From Rhizophagus irregularis (lineage: Eukaryota; Glomeromycota; Glomeromycetes; Glomerales; Glomeraceae), in assembly GCF_026210795.1 (NCBI RefSeq), contig NC_089431.1, positions 3,162,001 through 3,226,000 on the forward strand: a stretch of 64,000 nucleotides of DNA, read 5' to 3'. A program made the position numbers and the translations under genes. Positions 24,300-34,779 of this stretch are shown piece after piece (positions within the stretch are counted from its first letter, which is position 1; every line of letters begins with the position of its first letter). The notes under the pieces are model-generated. The model saw only the letters and a program-made list of their open reading frames with translations, searched no databases and had not been told where the DNA came from.

Positions 24300-25178
24300 T
24301 TAAGAAATGCGACATTTATCACGATTATTAAAACTAAAAGGATTTTGTTCTAATTGAAGTACTTTTTTAGTTTGAACTTCAATTTTAGCCTCCATTTCAG
24401 CTAACCTCTGTTCGGATTTCCTCTTTTCCTCTTCATACCTTTTCCTTTCCGCCTCCGTTTTTATTTGTTCCTCTGCTTGGAATTTTTTTAAATCCTCTAA
24501 TTCTTTTTTTATTTGTTCTTTTTCCGTTAAATAACTACTAATTCTTTCATTTAATCTATCTAAACTAATTGGACGATAATTGCCACAATCATAGATTAAA
24601 TGTTTCAATAGTCTTTCTCTAGAAACTTCCCGAATTTCCTTATTAGTGGCGGCTGAGCGACCTTTTACTGGTGGATTATCAACATGAATTAACTTATTAC
24701 ATATTCTAATTAATTCGGCCAATTTCTCATTTTCTTGACTGATTTTTTCTTTATCCTCTTCACACCTTCTTTCATCCTCAAAATCAGTAAAGCGTGTTCT
24801 TACAATAGTGGTATAACTATAAATATCTTCGTTAAAAATAATCTGCTTTAATAGATTGTAAGTTTCTAATTCTTCTTCGGTAATCCTTCCTCCAATTACA
24901 AAAAAAATTTGATTTAATCCTTCTCTTACTTCGTAGCAGGCTTTGGCTACTCTGTTTAAGACATCTTTTGATTTTAGTTTGGTATCCCCAATTCCTACTG
25001 TATCAATTACTCGATATTTGATTCCTTGATACCCAAACGTTTCTAATTCTAATTCTTTTGTTTCGCTAACACTATCTTCAATTTCCCTAAATTTGTTTGT
25101 TCCACTAATTACATTAGCAAGAGCAGACTTGCCATTGCCAGTGCGGCCGATTAATAAAATATTTCTTACTCCTGACAT
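24300..25178 (-). CDS. AIG1/GIMAP-like GTPase, complete copy
   Basis: Single-exon ORF of 292 residues starting MSGVRNILLIGRTGNGKS. It has G1 P-loop GRTGNGKS (residues 10-17), a probable switch I threonine region near residues 35-45 (SVSETKE), G3 DTVGIGDT (~60), and the AIG1 segment IFFVIGGRITEEELETYNLL (~92-112). VRTRFTDFEDE stands where G4 is expected, in place of the usual TREDL. Residues ~215-280 form a charged coiled coil (KKELEDLKKFQ, KRYEEEKRKSEQRLAEME). There is no transmembrane segment. AIG1/GIMAP proteins are septin-related GTPases that assemble on membranes; the substrate and fungal role are unknown. It is the source copy for the truncated paralogue at 8674-9450. Confidence 0.85.
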   Translation of the reverse strand: MSGVRNILLIGRTGNGKSALANVISGTNKFREIEDSVSETKELELETFGYQGIKYRVIDTVGIGDTKLKSKDVLNRVAKACYEVREGLNQIFFVIGGRITEEELETYNLLKQIIFNEDIYSYTTIVRTRFTDFEDERRCEEDKEKISQENEKLAELIRICNKLIHVDNPPVKGRSAATNKEIREVSRERLLKHLIYDCGNYRPISLDRLNERISSYLTEKEQIKKELEDLKKFQAEEQIKTEAERKRYEEEKRKSEQRLAEMEAKIEVQTKKVLQLEQNPFSFNNRDKCRIS

Positions 25179-25329
25179 AATGTTATATTTTAAAACTCGT
25201 TTAATAATATTTATTTTTTTTAAATAAATGGTAAAGGCAAGAAGAAAGCTGATATTTTTTAATTAGCAGATAAAGGATCCTATAAATACAAAAAAAAGAA
25301 ATTGTATTCGTAAGCATTTATTTCATCCG

Positions 25330-25774
25330 TTATCGGATTTTCATAGACTGATATTTTTGTCAAGAGTAACAATAATACATGATTATGCATTATTGAGCGG
25401 AGTAAAAAATACGGTGTAAATGAAAATTTTTATAGTAAAGCTTATACAAAAGTGGATTAAAAATAACATAAAAACGAAATCTACATAAAAGTTAAACAAA
25501 GCTGTTATAAATTAATGTTCGATCCAAAACTTCAAATCATTCGGTCCTGTGACCGATATAGAACATATAGTCCCACATAAAGTGTTACCATTTGATATAA
25601 ATAAGCCTTATATTTAAACTTTCTATAAATTTCCACTTTTATAAGCTTTATTTAGACTTTTCCTATAAAGATTTTCATTTGTACCATTCTTTTTTACTCC
25701 ACCTTATTATATCAATTATGCATAATCATATATTATTGTCATTTAACAAAAATATCGGTCTAGAATGAGCGATA
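25330..25774. mobile_element. Foldback element (copy in block B)
   Basis: This is the counterpart of 9602-10014. Arms start TAGACTGATATTTTTGTCAA and, on the right, the reverse complement of TAGACCGATATTTTTGTTAA. TTATCG and CGATAA lie just outside the arms on either side. No coding sequence. Confidence 0.55.
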
Positions 25775-25849
25775 ATATATTTGTCGGCTGTAATGAGATG
25801 CTGAAACGATTCACGTGATTTTGTGATTTCCGCTATAGATGATATGCAA

Positions 25850-26850
25850 GATTTAGATTTATTGAAAGTGGAGACAATTCAAATATATGATAATCGTAAA
25901 ACATTGTTATAAATATGTTAAGTACATATAGTATAATGCGTAGCGAGTGACAAAAACGCGTAATAACACGATATAAAATGTGTTTAAAATGCAGAAATGA
26001 CTTCAATCGTATTATCATTGGAAGAGTTAGAAGCAGCAGCTTCAACAATGCATGTTATGCATGTTAGTAAATCGAAAATGGTTTCAAGTAGCTATACTAT
26101 GTTTTCGAAATAAATTACTGAATATCAACTAGATGATTCATTATATTCAATATTATTTAAATGATTTTTAATTTAAAGAATTCTTAAGGATGAATGGAAT
26201 AGATGAAATTGAAATATTATCCCATCTCAACCTTTAATTAATTATGATTCGCTTAAAATGAAAAATATGGAGAATTTATAGTATGAAAGATGATACTTAT
26301 CATCATTTAATCGAACAAGAAATAGAAATTTAAAATTAATAATTAGTAATACTTCAATTCGTCACCTCCTATTAAATGAATTACATCGCGATACACCATT
26401 AATAGATGTATTGATTATCACAATTATGTAGGAATGTTGAAAAAATTGGTTATTGAATAACAAAATTTGAGAGAATTAATGAGAAATCATTATACAAAAG
26501 ACATTGTTGAATTTTTTAAAGCATTATGTAGTGATTCATCAAATTGATTTAGAAAATTGTCAATTAAATAATGGATAGACAATCATTGAAGTCATTAAAA
26601 AATTGATAACACCAAAAGGGAAATTCTTTGATTTTTATATCCCTTTTGATATTTATGAAATTATTATTTTAAAATATCAGGAACGGGGCATAATTGGAAA
26701 ATTTCATGGATAATTGAGATTAATACTTGATAGTTTTTTTTTTTATAATAATTCGATGTTATCATTATGGGATTTCTGTAATAGAAAAATTGGTAAAAAC
26801 TGAAGTATAATTAAATATCCTAATTTTCTTACATGGAATACATGCATTAG
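25850..26850 (+). pseudogene. Decayed LRR/F-box-like gene (copy in block B)
   Basis: Coding-like fragments on the plus strand include KLIISNTSIRHLLLNELHRD, LRELMRNHYTKDIVEFFKAL and KFFDFYIPFDIYE, separated by stops and frame changes. The leucine spacing suggests a leucine-rich-repeat protein like the F-box/LRR families abundant in these fungi. It was already broken before the block was copied. Confidence 0.35.
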
Positions 26851-27396
26851 AAATTTAGAATAAATAAAAAACTTAACTAAATTTTATATTAAGATTATTA
26901 TTTATTACGATTGTAATAAATATTAATTTTATTAAGCTAAGAAATATAGACAATTCAATAATCGCTCTATATATTCGTAAAAACGTGAATAACTCTAGCC
27001 TTTTCCGCTTTCTCATTTATTTTACCCTCGTCTTCCTATTCCACTTTCATTTTCCTTTTTTCTTTATTCAAATATTAAAAACTTTTTACATAATATAATA
27101 AATCGCACAACTCATTGTGAAATAACTTCACGTCAACTTGTATAATTTATTAAATTTAATCAATTGATTTCTACTTATCAGATTGTCAATACTTATTCAT
27201 TCAATCAATAAATCCAATAAATCTATTTGTTTTCAGCAATTATAGATTTTAATTTTTTAAAATTTTACACTTTTAACACAAGAATTTGATTTTAAACAAA
27301 ACTATTTTTTTAAGACTTGACTCTAACTAGTTAATATTCCATTAATTGCATCATTGTTTTGTTACTTCTGTTCTTCAATCTTAATATTTCTGAATT

Positions 27397-28779
27397 TTAT
27401 GAATGTTCCAATGACTTAATTGCTCCTAAAGCTTGAGCACAACTCTCTATGGTATTACAAATATTTTTTATTTCTGATACATCTGAAGTATTTTTCAATA
27501 GAATACTTAATTCCTCAAGTTTTGTTGATAGAGTCGAAACACATTTTCGTACCACATCATGCTGATGTTTGTTATTATCAGTATCATTTTGTTCCAAAGT
27601 TATATTATTAGTGTTGTTATATGATAACTGAACTTTTTTTCCAAGTTGTTGAATCGTAGACTGAATTGTTATATACAAAAAAAAAAGAAAAAAAGAGAAT
27701 TATTAAGAAAAACAAGGAATATATATAAAAAGGAAGAAAGAGACAACATAATATTATTTGATGAAATTTTCTTGAAATTCATTTTTTAGTCGCTTACTCG
27801 CGTTGAGCTAATATTTTTAATCATCAAAAGATTCATATTTTAATTCTAAATTATCATATATTTATTTGTAATCTAATCTTTATTAAAAAATAAGGGAAAA
27901 AAATATCATACCTCAATCTCTTTAACATCAATTTGATGCTTTTTTTCATTAATTGTATCATTCTTAGCTGAAGATTGTAATGTCGTCAAACTATGTCTCG
28001 AAGAATCAAATTCTGATTCATTTAAATAATAATTTTGACAAATGACACAATATTTTCTTTTATCACGGGACCTAATCAAAGGTACCTTAAACAAATCGCA
28101 AAAATAATAATATTAATAATGTTACATATATATGAGCGTATATTATATATAAAAAAGTATAGCTTACACCGTAACATGTCTCATTTGGACAAATTTGATC
28201 AATTAAAGCCCATCCTTGTAATAAATTTTGACCAATTAAATGTGAAGCACGTTGTGATTGATCACGTTGAATTTTTAATTGTTGAAGCTCATCATTTTTA
28301 TCATCCTTCATGTTATCAAGATCAAATTGTGAAGATGATGGCTGCTGAATTGAACCTACTTTATTATTAAATTTGTCATTATCATCAGTTCCATTAATCG
28401 TAGTTGGAAGTGGAGAAATGTTAGGTTGTTTTGTTTGTGATTTTAATTTCCCCGGTTCTTTATCACACAAAACGCAAAACCATATTGTACTGTCTTTAGA
28501 ACGAAATAAAGGAACCTAAATTAAAGAATTTTATATTAATAATTATTAACAAGAAAATATAAATAATATTAAAATAATTAAGTACATTGCAATTTGGTGT
28601 AGAACAGACTGTGTCGGTCAAGACCTGATAATATTTCACACGAGAAAAAGTATGAATTAGTAACTGAGCAGGCAAATATAACTAAATACTAACGAATAAA
28701 TAAGAAAAAAAAAACTTACCCAACCAGATAAAAGATATTTACCCATAAGGTTTGAAACGTGTTCTATTCCAGAATCCAT
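27397..28779 (-). CDS. Protein with two Auto_anti-p27 (ZNRD2/SSSCA1-type) zinc ribbons
   Basis: Five exons (28779-28720, 28624-28586, 28515-28168, 28085-27912, 27660-27397) give 294 residues with exact frame continuity. Two copies of the p27 zinc-ribbon module are present. The first is MGKYLLSGW, CSTPNC, VPLFRSKD, FCVLC (residues ~12-56). The second is IGQNLLQGWALIDQICPN, then VPLIRSRDKRKYCVICQNYY (~128-170). Each holds two CxxC-like pairs, with C-x4-C in the first half. The linker is Gln/Asn/Asp-rich and the C-terminus (~210-294) is helical and may oligomerise. The human homologue is a small tankyrase/retromer-linked zinc protein; the fungal function is not established. The introns in each module sit at equivalent places, which suggests internal duplication. 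An inactive copy lies at 11567-12842. Confidence 0.85.
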
Positions 28780-29114
28780 GATTGCATGCTGTAGAAATAT
28801 TAAGTATTGAAATTCGAAGACTAGGGCAATCTAGAAAATGTTCATATAATGTGAATTCGGTTACACTAATTCGAGTTACACTAGATTTGATCAGTTGATC
28901 CAACAATTTCATGTGACCTTTATAAAAATATTCATCTACAAAACTTAATAAATTAATTTTTAACAATCACCCTTCTGAATATTTACCTTTTAAAGAGAGA
29001 GGACGATATCATTATCATTAATCATTATGATAGAAGAGGATAATATATGGATTAAAATTATTATGCTTTGCTTCGCTCTAAACTTTTTTATTTATTAAAT
29101 AATATTGACAATAA

Positions 29115-29383
29115 TAAATGGTGTGAAATTATTATATACTGATAAATGGGTATAATGGTGGTATAAATGATTAATTATTATATAATATAAATTTTGAGAA
29201 TCTGCTATCATGATTCAGATATAGAATCACTTCTAACATTAATAAATGTTTGTGAGTTATATTATTATATACTGATTATAATGGTATAAATGATTAATTA
29301 TTATATGATATAAATTTTGAGAAAGTTTCCCGATCTGCTGTTCCGAATATCATGATTCAGATATAGAATCACTTCTAACATTA
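29115..29383. repeat. Partial tandem duplication of the RGS 3' end
   Basis: The block TGCTATCATGATTCAGATAT plus the preceding TATAAATGATTAATTATTAT occurs twice, at about 29165-29240 and 29285-29383. The second unit contains the real end of the RGS gene; the first is a downstream echo of its last codons. Block A has only one unit, so the tandem event probably followed the segmental copying. Confidence 0.7.
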
Positions 29384-31017
29384 TTTCTTACATAAGTTAA
29401 ATATTCTTTAGTTCTAATAAATTTAGGTACGGAATCAATTGCTGTTAATCTGTAAATAACATCTTGAATTTTATCAAATAAATGACTAGTTATAGGATCT
29501 TTTCTATCAACATTATCAGCTATTGAAGTCATATATTGAGTCATTGGTTGACTTAAATTAAAATCAATATTAAGTTCATGACGAGAATTAGAAGCCAAAA
29601 AATCATTATAAATTCTAAAAGCATCTACAATTAAATCTTCTTGTTTAATTGGATCCCCATTCTCATTAATATTTGTACTATATTTAGTTTTAAAATTTTG
29701 AACTTCTAATAAGAATAATAAATTTTCTTCACATAAAATAGATTTTGAAAAGTCCATAAAAAGTGAGCATAAATTTTTATCATCTAAAATTTGTTGAAGT
29801 TTTCTAAAACTTGAAGGATGCTCTTTATTATTATTATTATTAACTTGATTTTCTTTTAATTCATTTTCTCCTAATTTATTAAATGTTTCTTGATTTTCCG
29901 TTTTAGAATTAAAACAATTATTTACATTTTCAGCTTCTGACAAAATTGATAAAGTTGAAGTTCTAGAGATATCATACTTCCATAAAGCAATTTGTTTACC
30001 TTTTTCCAAAATAGTATAATTATTAAATTTTGAATATTTTAATTTTGAATTATCATTCTTAGAATCATTCTTAGAATCTTTCACTTCTACATTATTATTA
30101 TTATTATCATCAATAGTTTTTATAAGACCTCGACGTATAAATTCAGTTATGATTTTCTTTGCTTCTTTTTTTGAAATTAAAGTTGTAAAATCGCATAACC
30201 AATTATAAGCAGATAATCCAGAAAATGTACGATGTGTTTTATTATTAAATTGACGTTCTTGAAGTTCAATTCCAAGATTACGATCAATTGAAGAAGTAGT
30301 TTCATTTATAACATTTGGTTTTGAACCAGCAAACCTCCTAAAAACTGATTCAACATTTTGTTTTGATAATGTAATTGAATCAGTTTCATGATTTCTTTCA
30401 ACAGCAAATAATCTAATTTTAGTAGGTTGAGAAGAAAATATTTTTAATAAATTAGGAACAACTTTTAGATTATTTATTGATATGAATCTTTCTAAAATAT
30501 AAATTCCTTTTGGAGTAAGACCATAAATACTTTTATCTTTAAATGATCGATTATTAGGATCCGATAAATTTTCAAATAATCTTGCATCCATAAATGTTTG
30601 GCACGCAGCTTTTGCTGTACCTTTTGACATTGTAAATTTTGTGATAGTAGCGGTAGTTACAATTTTTGAAGGATCCTTTTGATCTGGCATACGATGTGTT
30701 CGAGTTAATTTTAATGATCCTAAATTTGCTATAGCTGCTTCTGTTGTAAATGAATTTGGATAATTTCCAGATGAATTTTGATGTGATTCCAATGGTATTG
30801 AAATAATCAATGTTGAAAACATATCATATAAATCCTAAAATATGATCAAATCTAAAATATAATTCAATCCATTTTTACGGGTTTTTTCATATTGAATAAG
30901 TAAAAAAAGAAAACACACCTTGACGAAAGGTCTCCCTGACTTTGTAGTTTCCATCACATGAGATGAACGCATTCGTTGAACTTGAGGCACTTTAGGTTTA
31001 GACTTAGAAAACGACAT
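29350..31017 (-). CDS. Regulator of G-protein signalling with DEP domains (Sst2/FlbA type)
   Basis: Two exons (31017-30919 and 30834-29350; GTGTGT donor, TTTTAG acceptor) give 527 residues. After a basic N-terminus, residues ~34-150 match the fungal-specific DEP-like region of FlbA: LYDMFSTLIISIPLE, AIANLGSLKLTRTHRMPDQK, DPSKIVTTATITKF and YGLTPKGIYILERF. A second DEP follows (~190-290; FSGLSAYNWLCDFTTLI), then an Asn-rich linker. The C-terminal RGS domain (~350-510) runs from FRKLQQILDDKNLCSLFMDF through SKSILCEENLLFLLEV to KEYLTYVRN. Proteins of this type stimulate GTP hydrolysis by G-alpha subunits and shut off pheromone or growth signalling at the plasma membrane, where the DEP domain tethers them to receptors. 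The two conserved blocks make the assignment firm. Confidence 0.92.
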
Positions 31018-33016
31018 AATTGTATAAAAAAATTTTTATTTTTTTTTCTTTTCTAAAAAAAAAAAGAAAGAAAGAAAAAGAAATGAAAAAAGAAAAAGAA
31101 AAAAAAAACTAAAAAAATTGAGGAGATAAATATGTAAATATATTTATACTTTTTATTTTTATACACTTTATATTGTGTGTAAGAAAAAAAAGTTTATTTT
31201 AAATAAAGTAGCTTAACGTGTCTCGCAAAATTCCTTTTATATTTATTTAATTTATTTTATGTAATGTAAACAGATTTTCAAAGGAAATTCTTATCAGTTA
31301 GTGTTACTATCATGCTCAAACAATTACTTCTCCTTGTAAACATAATTAAAAAATTGATCTTTTTCGTTACCTTTTAAAGGCAAGTGGTAATTTCGGTATA
31401 CCAAGTTTGTAATTACACAACTTCCGATGATAATCAATAAGCATACTATATATATATAATCTTTGTAAATTAAGAATAATTATGGTTCGATTTTTAATAT
31501 ATATTCATAGATGCATTTATAACAATAAATTATTATTCTTACTTAACAATGAAACTATAAAAAGAAAGATTTTTTTTTGAATTAAAATTATTCATATTAT
31601 ATACTCTCGAAAATCGCTGTCAAAGCCAAAGTAGCTAAGCTTAATATAAAGAAAAAGAAAAAAAACGCGGTAAAATAAACGGTAATAAAATAATAATAAT
31701 AATAATATAAACATTTAAAAAAAATCTAATTAAAATCGGTTAGCGTCTCGTATGAATCAATTTAACCATTCCTTATAAAGGAAGTAATGTTTTAAATTTA
31801 TAATTTAAAGAAACAACATGCATATTTTTTTAAAGTCGTAATATGTCATAATCTACGAAACAAAATCATGGTGAGTAAGCATTAAAAGACTTGCACTGAG
31901 CTTGAGCACTTAAAATTTTTTCCGGGTCGGCGCAGAGTATTTATTTCTCTCATGAGATTAACATACTGTACATATACGATATCCCGGATTGCCGAAAATC
32001 TGATTTCATGTTAGTAATCGAAAAAAAAAAAAAAATTTTCCTTATTAACAAAATTATGGAAACTATAGTTCCCCAGAATTGCCCTTGAAATTAAAATTTA
32101 TATTTATACGTCGTGTAACAATTTGGATGATTGGTGGCCGAAAAATAAAATAAAATTATAAATTTTTTAATAACGTATTGAGAAACGATTTTTTTAAAAA
32201 AATATGTCGAATTTCGTCATTTAATACATTTATTAAATTACGTAAATATCATTATATTCCTTTTTTTGATTTCAGGAAAATAATATAATATTTTCTGGTT
32301 ATTTCATTTAAGGTAATGTAACACTGATTTCTCAACCAATGAGCATAAGAACGCTTGATCATCTATAGGCATGAGTATCTTGTGATTGCGTAATTGATAT
32401 TCGAATTAGCGCATGATAAATAAATAATAATAAATAAGGAATTTTGATTTTATGGGCCATTTACAGTACTCGTATCGTCATATAAAATTTTGTACAATTT
32501 TATTTCTATATCACGTCATATGATGTTAAAACGAATTCATTTGTTGGAGTAGCCGACATAAAATTAACTGACACCATTTTTTGCTGACATCAATTTTACC
32601 AATATGCAACTTCATTTCACCAAAGTGACGCTACTCCAAAGAATTGAAAGAATTAAATGTATGATAATTTCGATATAATGCTAAAGGTTTAATTTTGATA
32701 TCTTTAATTTATATTGGTCAATTATGATTAATTCTAATAATTACATAAAAAAAAAAAGTAAAGGAAATTAATTGAAAGATAAAAATATTTCATCATTTCT
32801 CACGGAGAAAAAGACGTAATATATATATATATATTATTTTTACATTATATTAAAGATTAAAGGTATACGTTTTAAAAACTTTGATAACTTTTAAATCGAA
32901 AAAAATTTTAAAATTAAATTATTAAATATCTTAAGTTCCTTTTAAAAAAAATATTATATTACGAATACATTATTAAAATCTTTTTGGTTCAGCTTCCTAT
33001 AGGATGAATCCTAGTT
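31018..33016. other. Intergenic, low-complexity AT-rich
   Basis: This is the promoter side of the RGS gene (poly-A/T and AAAGAAA tracts directly upstream). No gene is supported. A small inverted repeat lies at 32544-32639, and (TA)n runs occur near 31449 and 32819. Confidence 0.55.
32544..32639. repeat. Short inverted-repeat element (96 bp)
   Basis: TTGGAGTAGC at the left end and GCTACTCCAA at the right end are inverted. The inside holds two related words (ACTGACACC and GCTGACATC). No clear target-site duplication, so it may be a MITE fragment or a simple hairpin. Confidence 0.35.
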
Positions 33017-33391
33017 TTATGACGGGTTTCTCTTACTTATAATTCTTTTACGTCGTGAATTTTTCGAATTTTTTTCATGTTCATTTTGCGATCGTTTTCG
33101 AAATGGGTTTGTTCTTGACGGAACAAAATTTAATGGATATGGACTTGTTTCGCGTTTTACATGACTAATCAAAATGTTAAGACTTTTATAATGTTGAGGT
33201 GCTAAAGAAAAAAAAACCATGCAAAATGAGTGATTATCGAAGTAACCGAAGAAGGAGAACTGGAGATGTCAGTATGAATTTAACTTACAGATTCTTATAT
33301 TTAATTCAGATTCGTCCTTTAAATTACTTGCCAATACGATACTAATGTTAATTAATATCAAACAGAAAATACTATCAATATTAAATCTCAT
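33017..33391 (-). CDS. Small secreted basic protein with dibasic and NLS-like clusters (candidate effector)
   Basis: Two exons (33391-33289 and 33201-33017; GTAAGT donor, CTTTAG acceptor) give 95 residues. The N-terminus (MRFNIDSIFCLILINISIVLA) is a signal peptide with likely cleavage after VLA. The mature part is short and basic, with clusters VKRETS, FRKRSQNE, SRRKRIIS and SKRNPS. These are potential Kex2 sites; RKR and RRKR about 12 residues apart also fit a bipartite nuclear localisation signal. The peptide between the first two sites is rich in Pro, Ser and Phe. There are no cysteines beyond the signal peptide. Secretion plus an NLS is the layout of known host-nucleus effectors of mycorrhizal fungi, but dibasic processing would destroy the NLS, so the two readings compete. 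A decayed duplicate lies 0.7 kb away. Confidence 0.6.
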
Positions 33392-33485
33392 AGTTCACTA
33401 TTTGCAATAAAAAAAAAAGAAACATATTTTAATATATTATATATATATAATCTTTTTTATATCCATTTAAAAAGAAGCCTCTAAA

Positions 33486-33635
33486 ATGGAATTCACATGG
33501 GATCATTTATGTCGATCATTACGTGGCTATGGCTTAGTTTTAGGAATGTGTAGCCGTGAATTGATAACACGTATAATGTGTCGTGGCACTATTCACAAAA
33601 ATAATGAAATTTTTGTGGCGGAGGATAACTATTAA
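33486..33635 (+). CDS. Possible small ORF of 49 residues
   Basis: The ORF MEFTWDHLCRSLRGYGLVLG... ends DNY and opens 95 bp from the start of the divergent secreted-protein gene, with an AAA before the ATG. Its base composition is less AT-biased than the surroundings. I recognise no family and see no flanking exon. It may be a remnant of a larger gene. Confidence 0.2.
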   Translation: MEFTWDHLCRSLRGYGLVLGMCSRELITRIMCRGTIHKNNEIFVAEDNY

Positions 33636-34039
33636 CAATGAAACCATCACGTAGTATGTATGCTATGATTCAGTGAAACTAGACCAATCGGATTACTTAA
33701 CTCCTTATTAAGGAGGATCTCAGCATCCCGTAATTAAATTTATCAGTTAATATGGTCGATTAAAATGAGCGGTAAGATTTTTTATGGCGATTTTTAAAGT
33801 TAATCCGTAATTGGGTAATCATACACCATCAATTAATAGAATTAATGATCCTTTATGTAAAAACAAAAGATTTATCGCTTTTTTTATTATAACGCATATA
33901 AGAATTGAAAGAATTGAAATATTTAATTATACCTATAGATTTATATTATAGAATCACAAAATTTTTACGTTCGTGCAACTTGATTCAGCTTTTTACGAGC
34001 GAAATGAAAAATATATTGAATTTTTCCTCATATTATTTA

Positions 34040-34330
34040 ATGGGATGTTTTTATGATCCTTTCGAAACGGAAGAATAAAATATAACGGATTTGAGATTTG
34101 TTTTTCTTATCAAGAAAAATGGTGGAATTATATAAGTATGTTGAAGTGTGCTAAAAAAAAGACGTAATAATATATGGAAATTATCGAAATAGTCGAAGAA
34201 AGAATATTAACATATATAAAAAATTATTTAATCCATCTTTTAAATTAATTATTAATGCTTAATTATAATTATAATCATCATTGAGCATTTTATACGATAA
34301 AAATATATTGTATTAATCATATAAACAAAT
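34040..34330 (-). pseudogene. Decayed tandem duplicate of the small secreted protein gene
   Basis: Aligning 34040-34290 with 33085-33355 by eye shows shared blocks in the same order: GATCSTTTCGAAA (exon 2), GTTGARGTG then CTAAA (acceptor region), ATTATCGAARTARYCGAAGAA (intron) and CTTTTAAATTA (exon 1). Coding is lost through many indels. It indicates a former two-gene tandem array. Confidence 0.4.
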
Positions 34331-34779
34331 AAAAATTAACCATTTAATATTGACATAAATTTAATCAAAGAAATCCTATAATGTAGGCGCAACAAGTATT
34401 TTATTTCTTAAAATTGATTTCACTGAATTAACAAAAATGTACACATCTGAATCGATTGTAATTGATTAACTTGTAATAAAGACGAACAGATTTTATTACA
34501 TAATTCAAGAATTATAAATATGAAAAATTTTAAAATAATAAATATAATAAAAAATAAAAAAAAATATAATAAAATATAATAAAAAGGTTTTTTTTTTTTT
34601 GGGAAGGGGGAAGCTATTCACAAAAAATCATCTACAAATTTATAAAGAGAGAATAGGAAAGGGAAAGGAGGAATGTACTAATTAAAATTCTTTATTCTAC
34701 TACAAATCTAATATTTTCAGAAATATTTAAGAAAAATTTTTTTTTGAAAAATCCGCTTTCTTCATCTCGTGTTGCTTCT

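Larger units (their letters stand above)
24435..29415. repeat. Segmental duplication, copy B (source)
   Basis: Same order and orientation as 8707-13330: GTPase 3' part, foldback, decayed LRR-like gene, p27-type gene, RGS 3' end. Here the genes at both margins are complete and continue past the match. That identifies B as the ancestral locus. B is about 360 bp longer, partly because of the local tandem duplication at 29115-29383. Confidence 0.85.

Noticed and set aside
28087-28370. Plus- and minus-strand ORFs spanning the p27 intron region as separate genes
   Set aside because: The minus one is exon 3 read through its donor; the plus one is its antisense shadow.
28739-28966. 75-codon minus-strand ORF overlapping the p27-type gene start
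   Set aside because: It is in another frame from the five-exon zinc-ribbon model, which has strong domain support.
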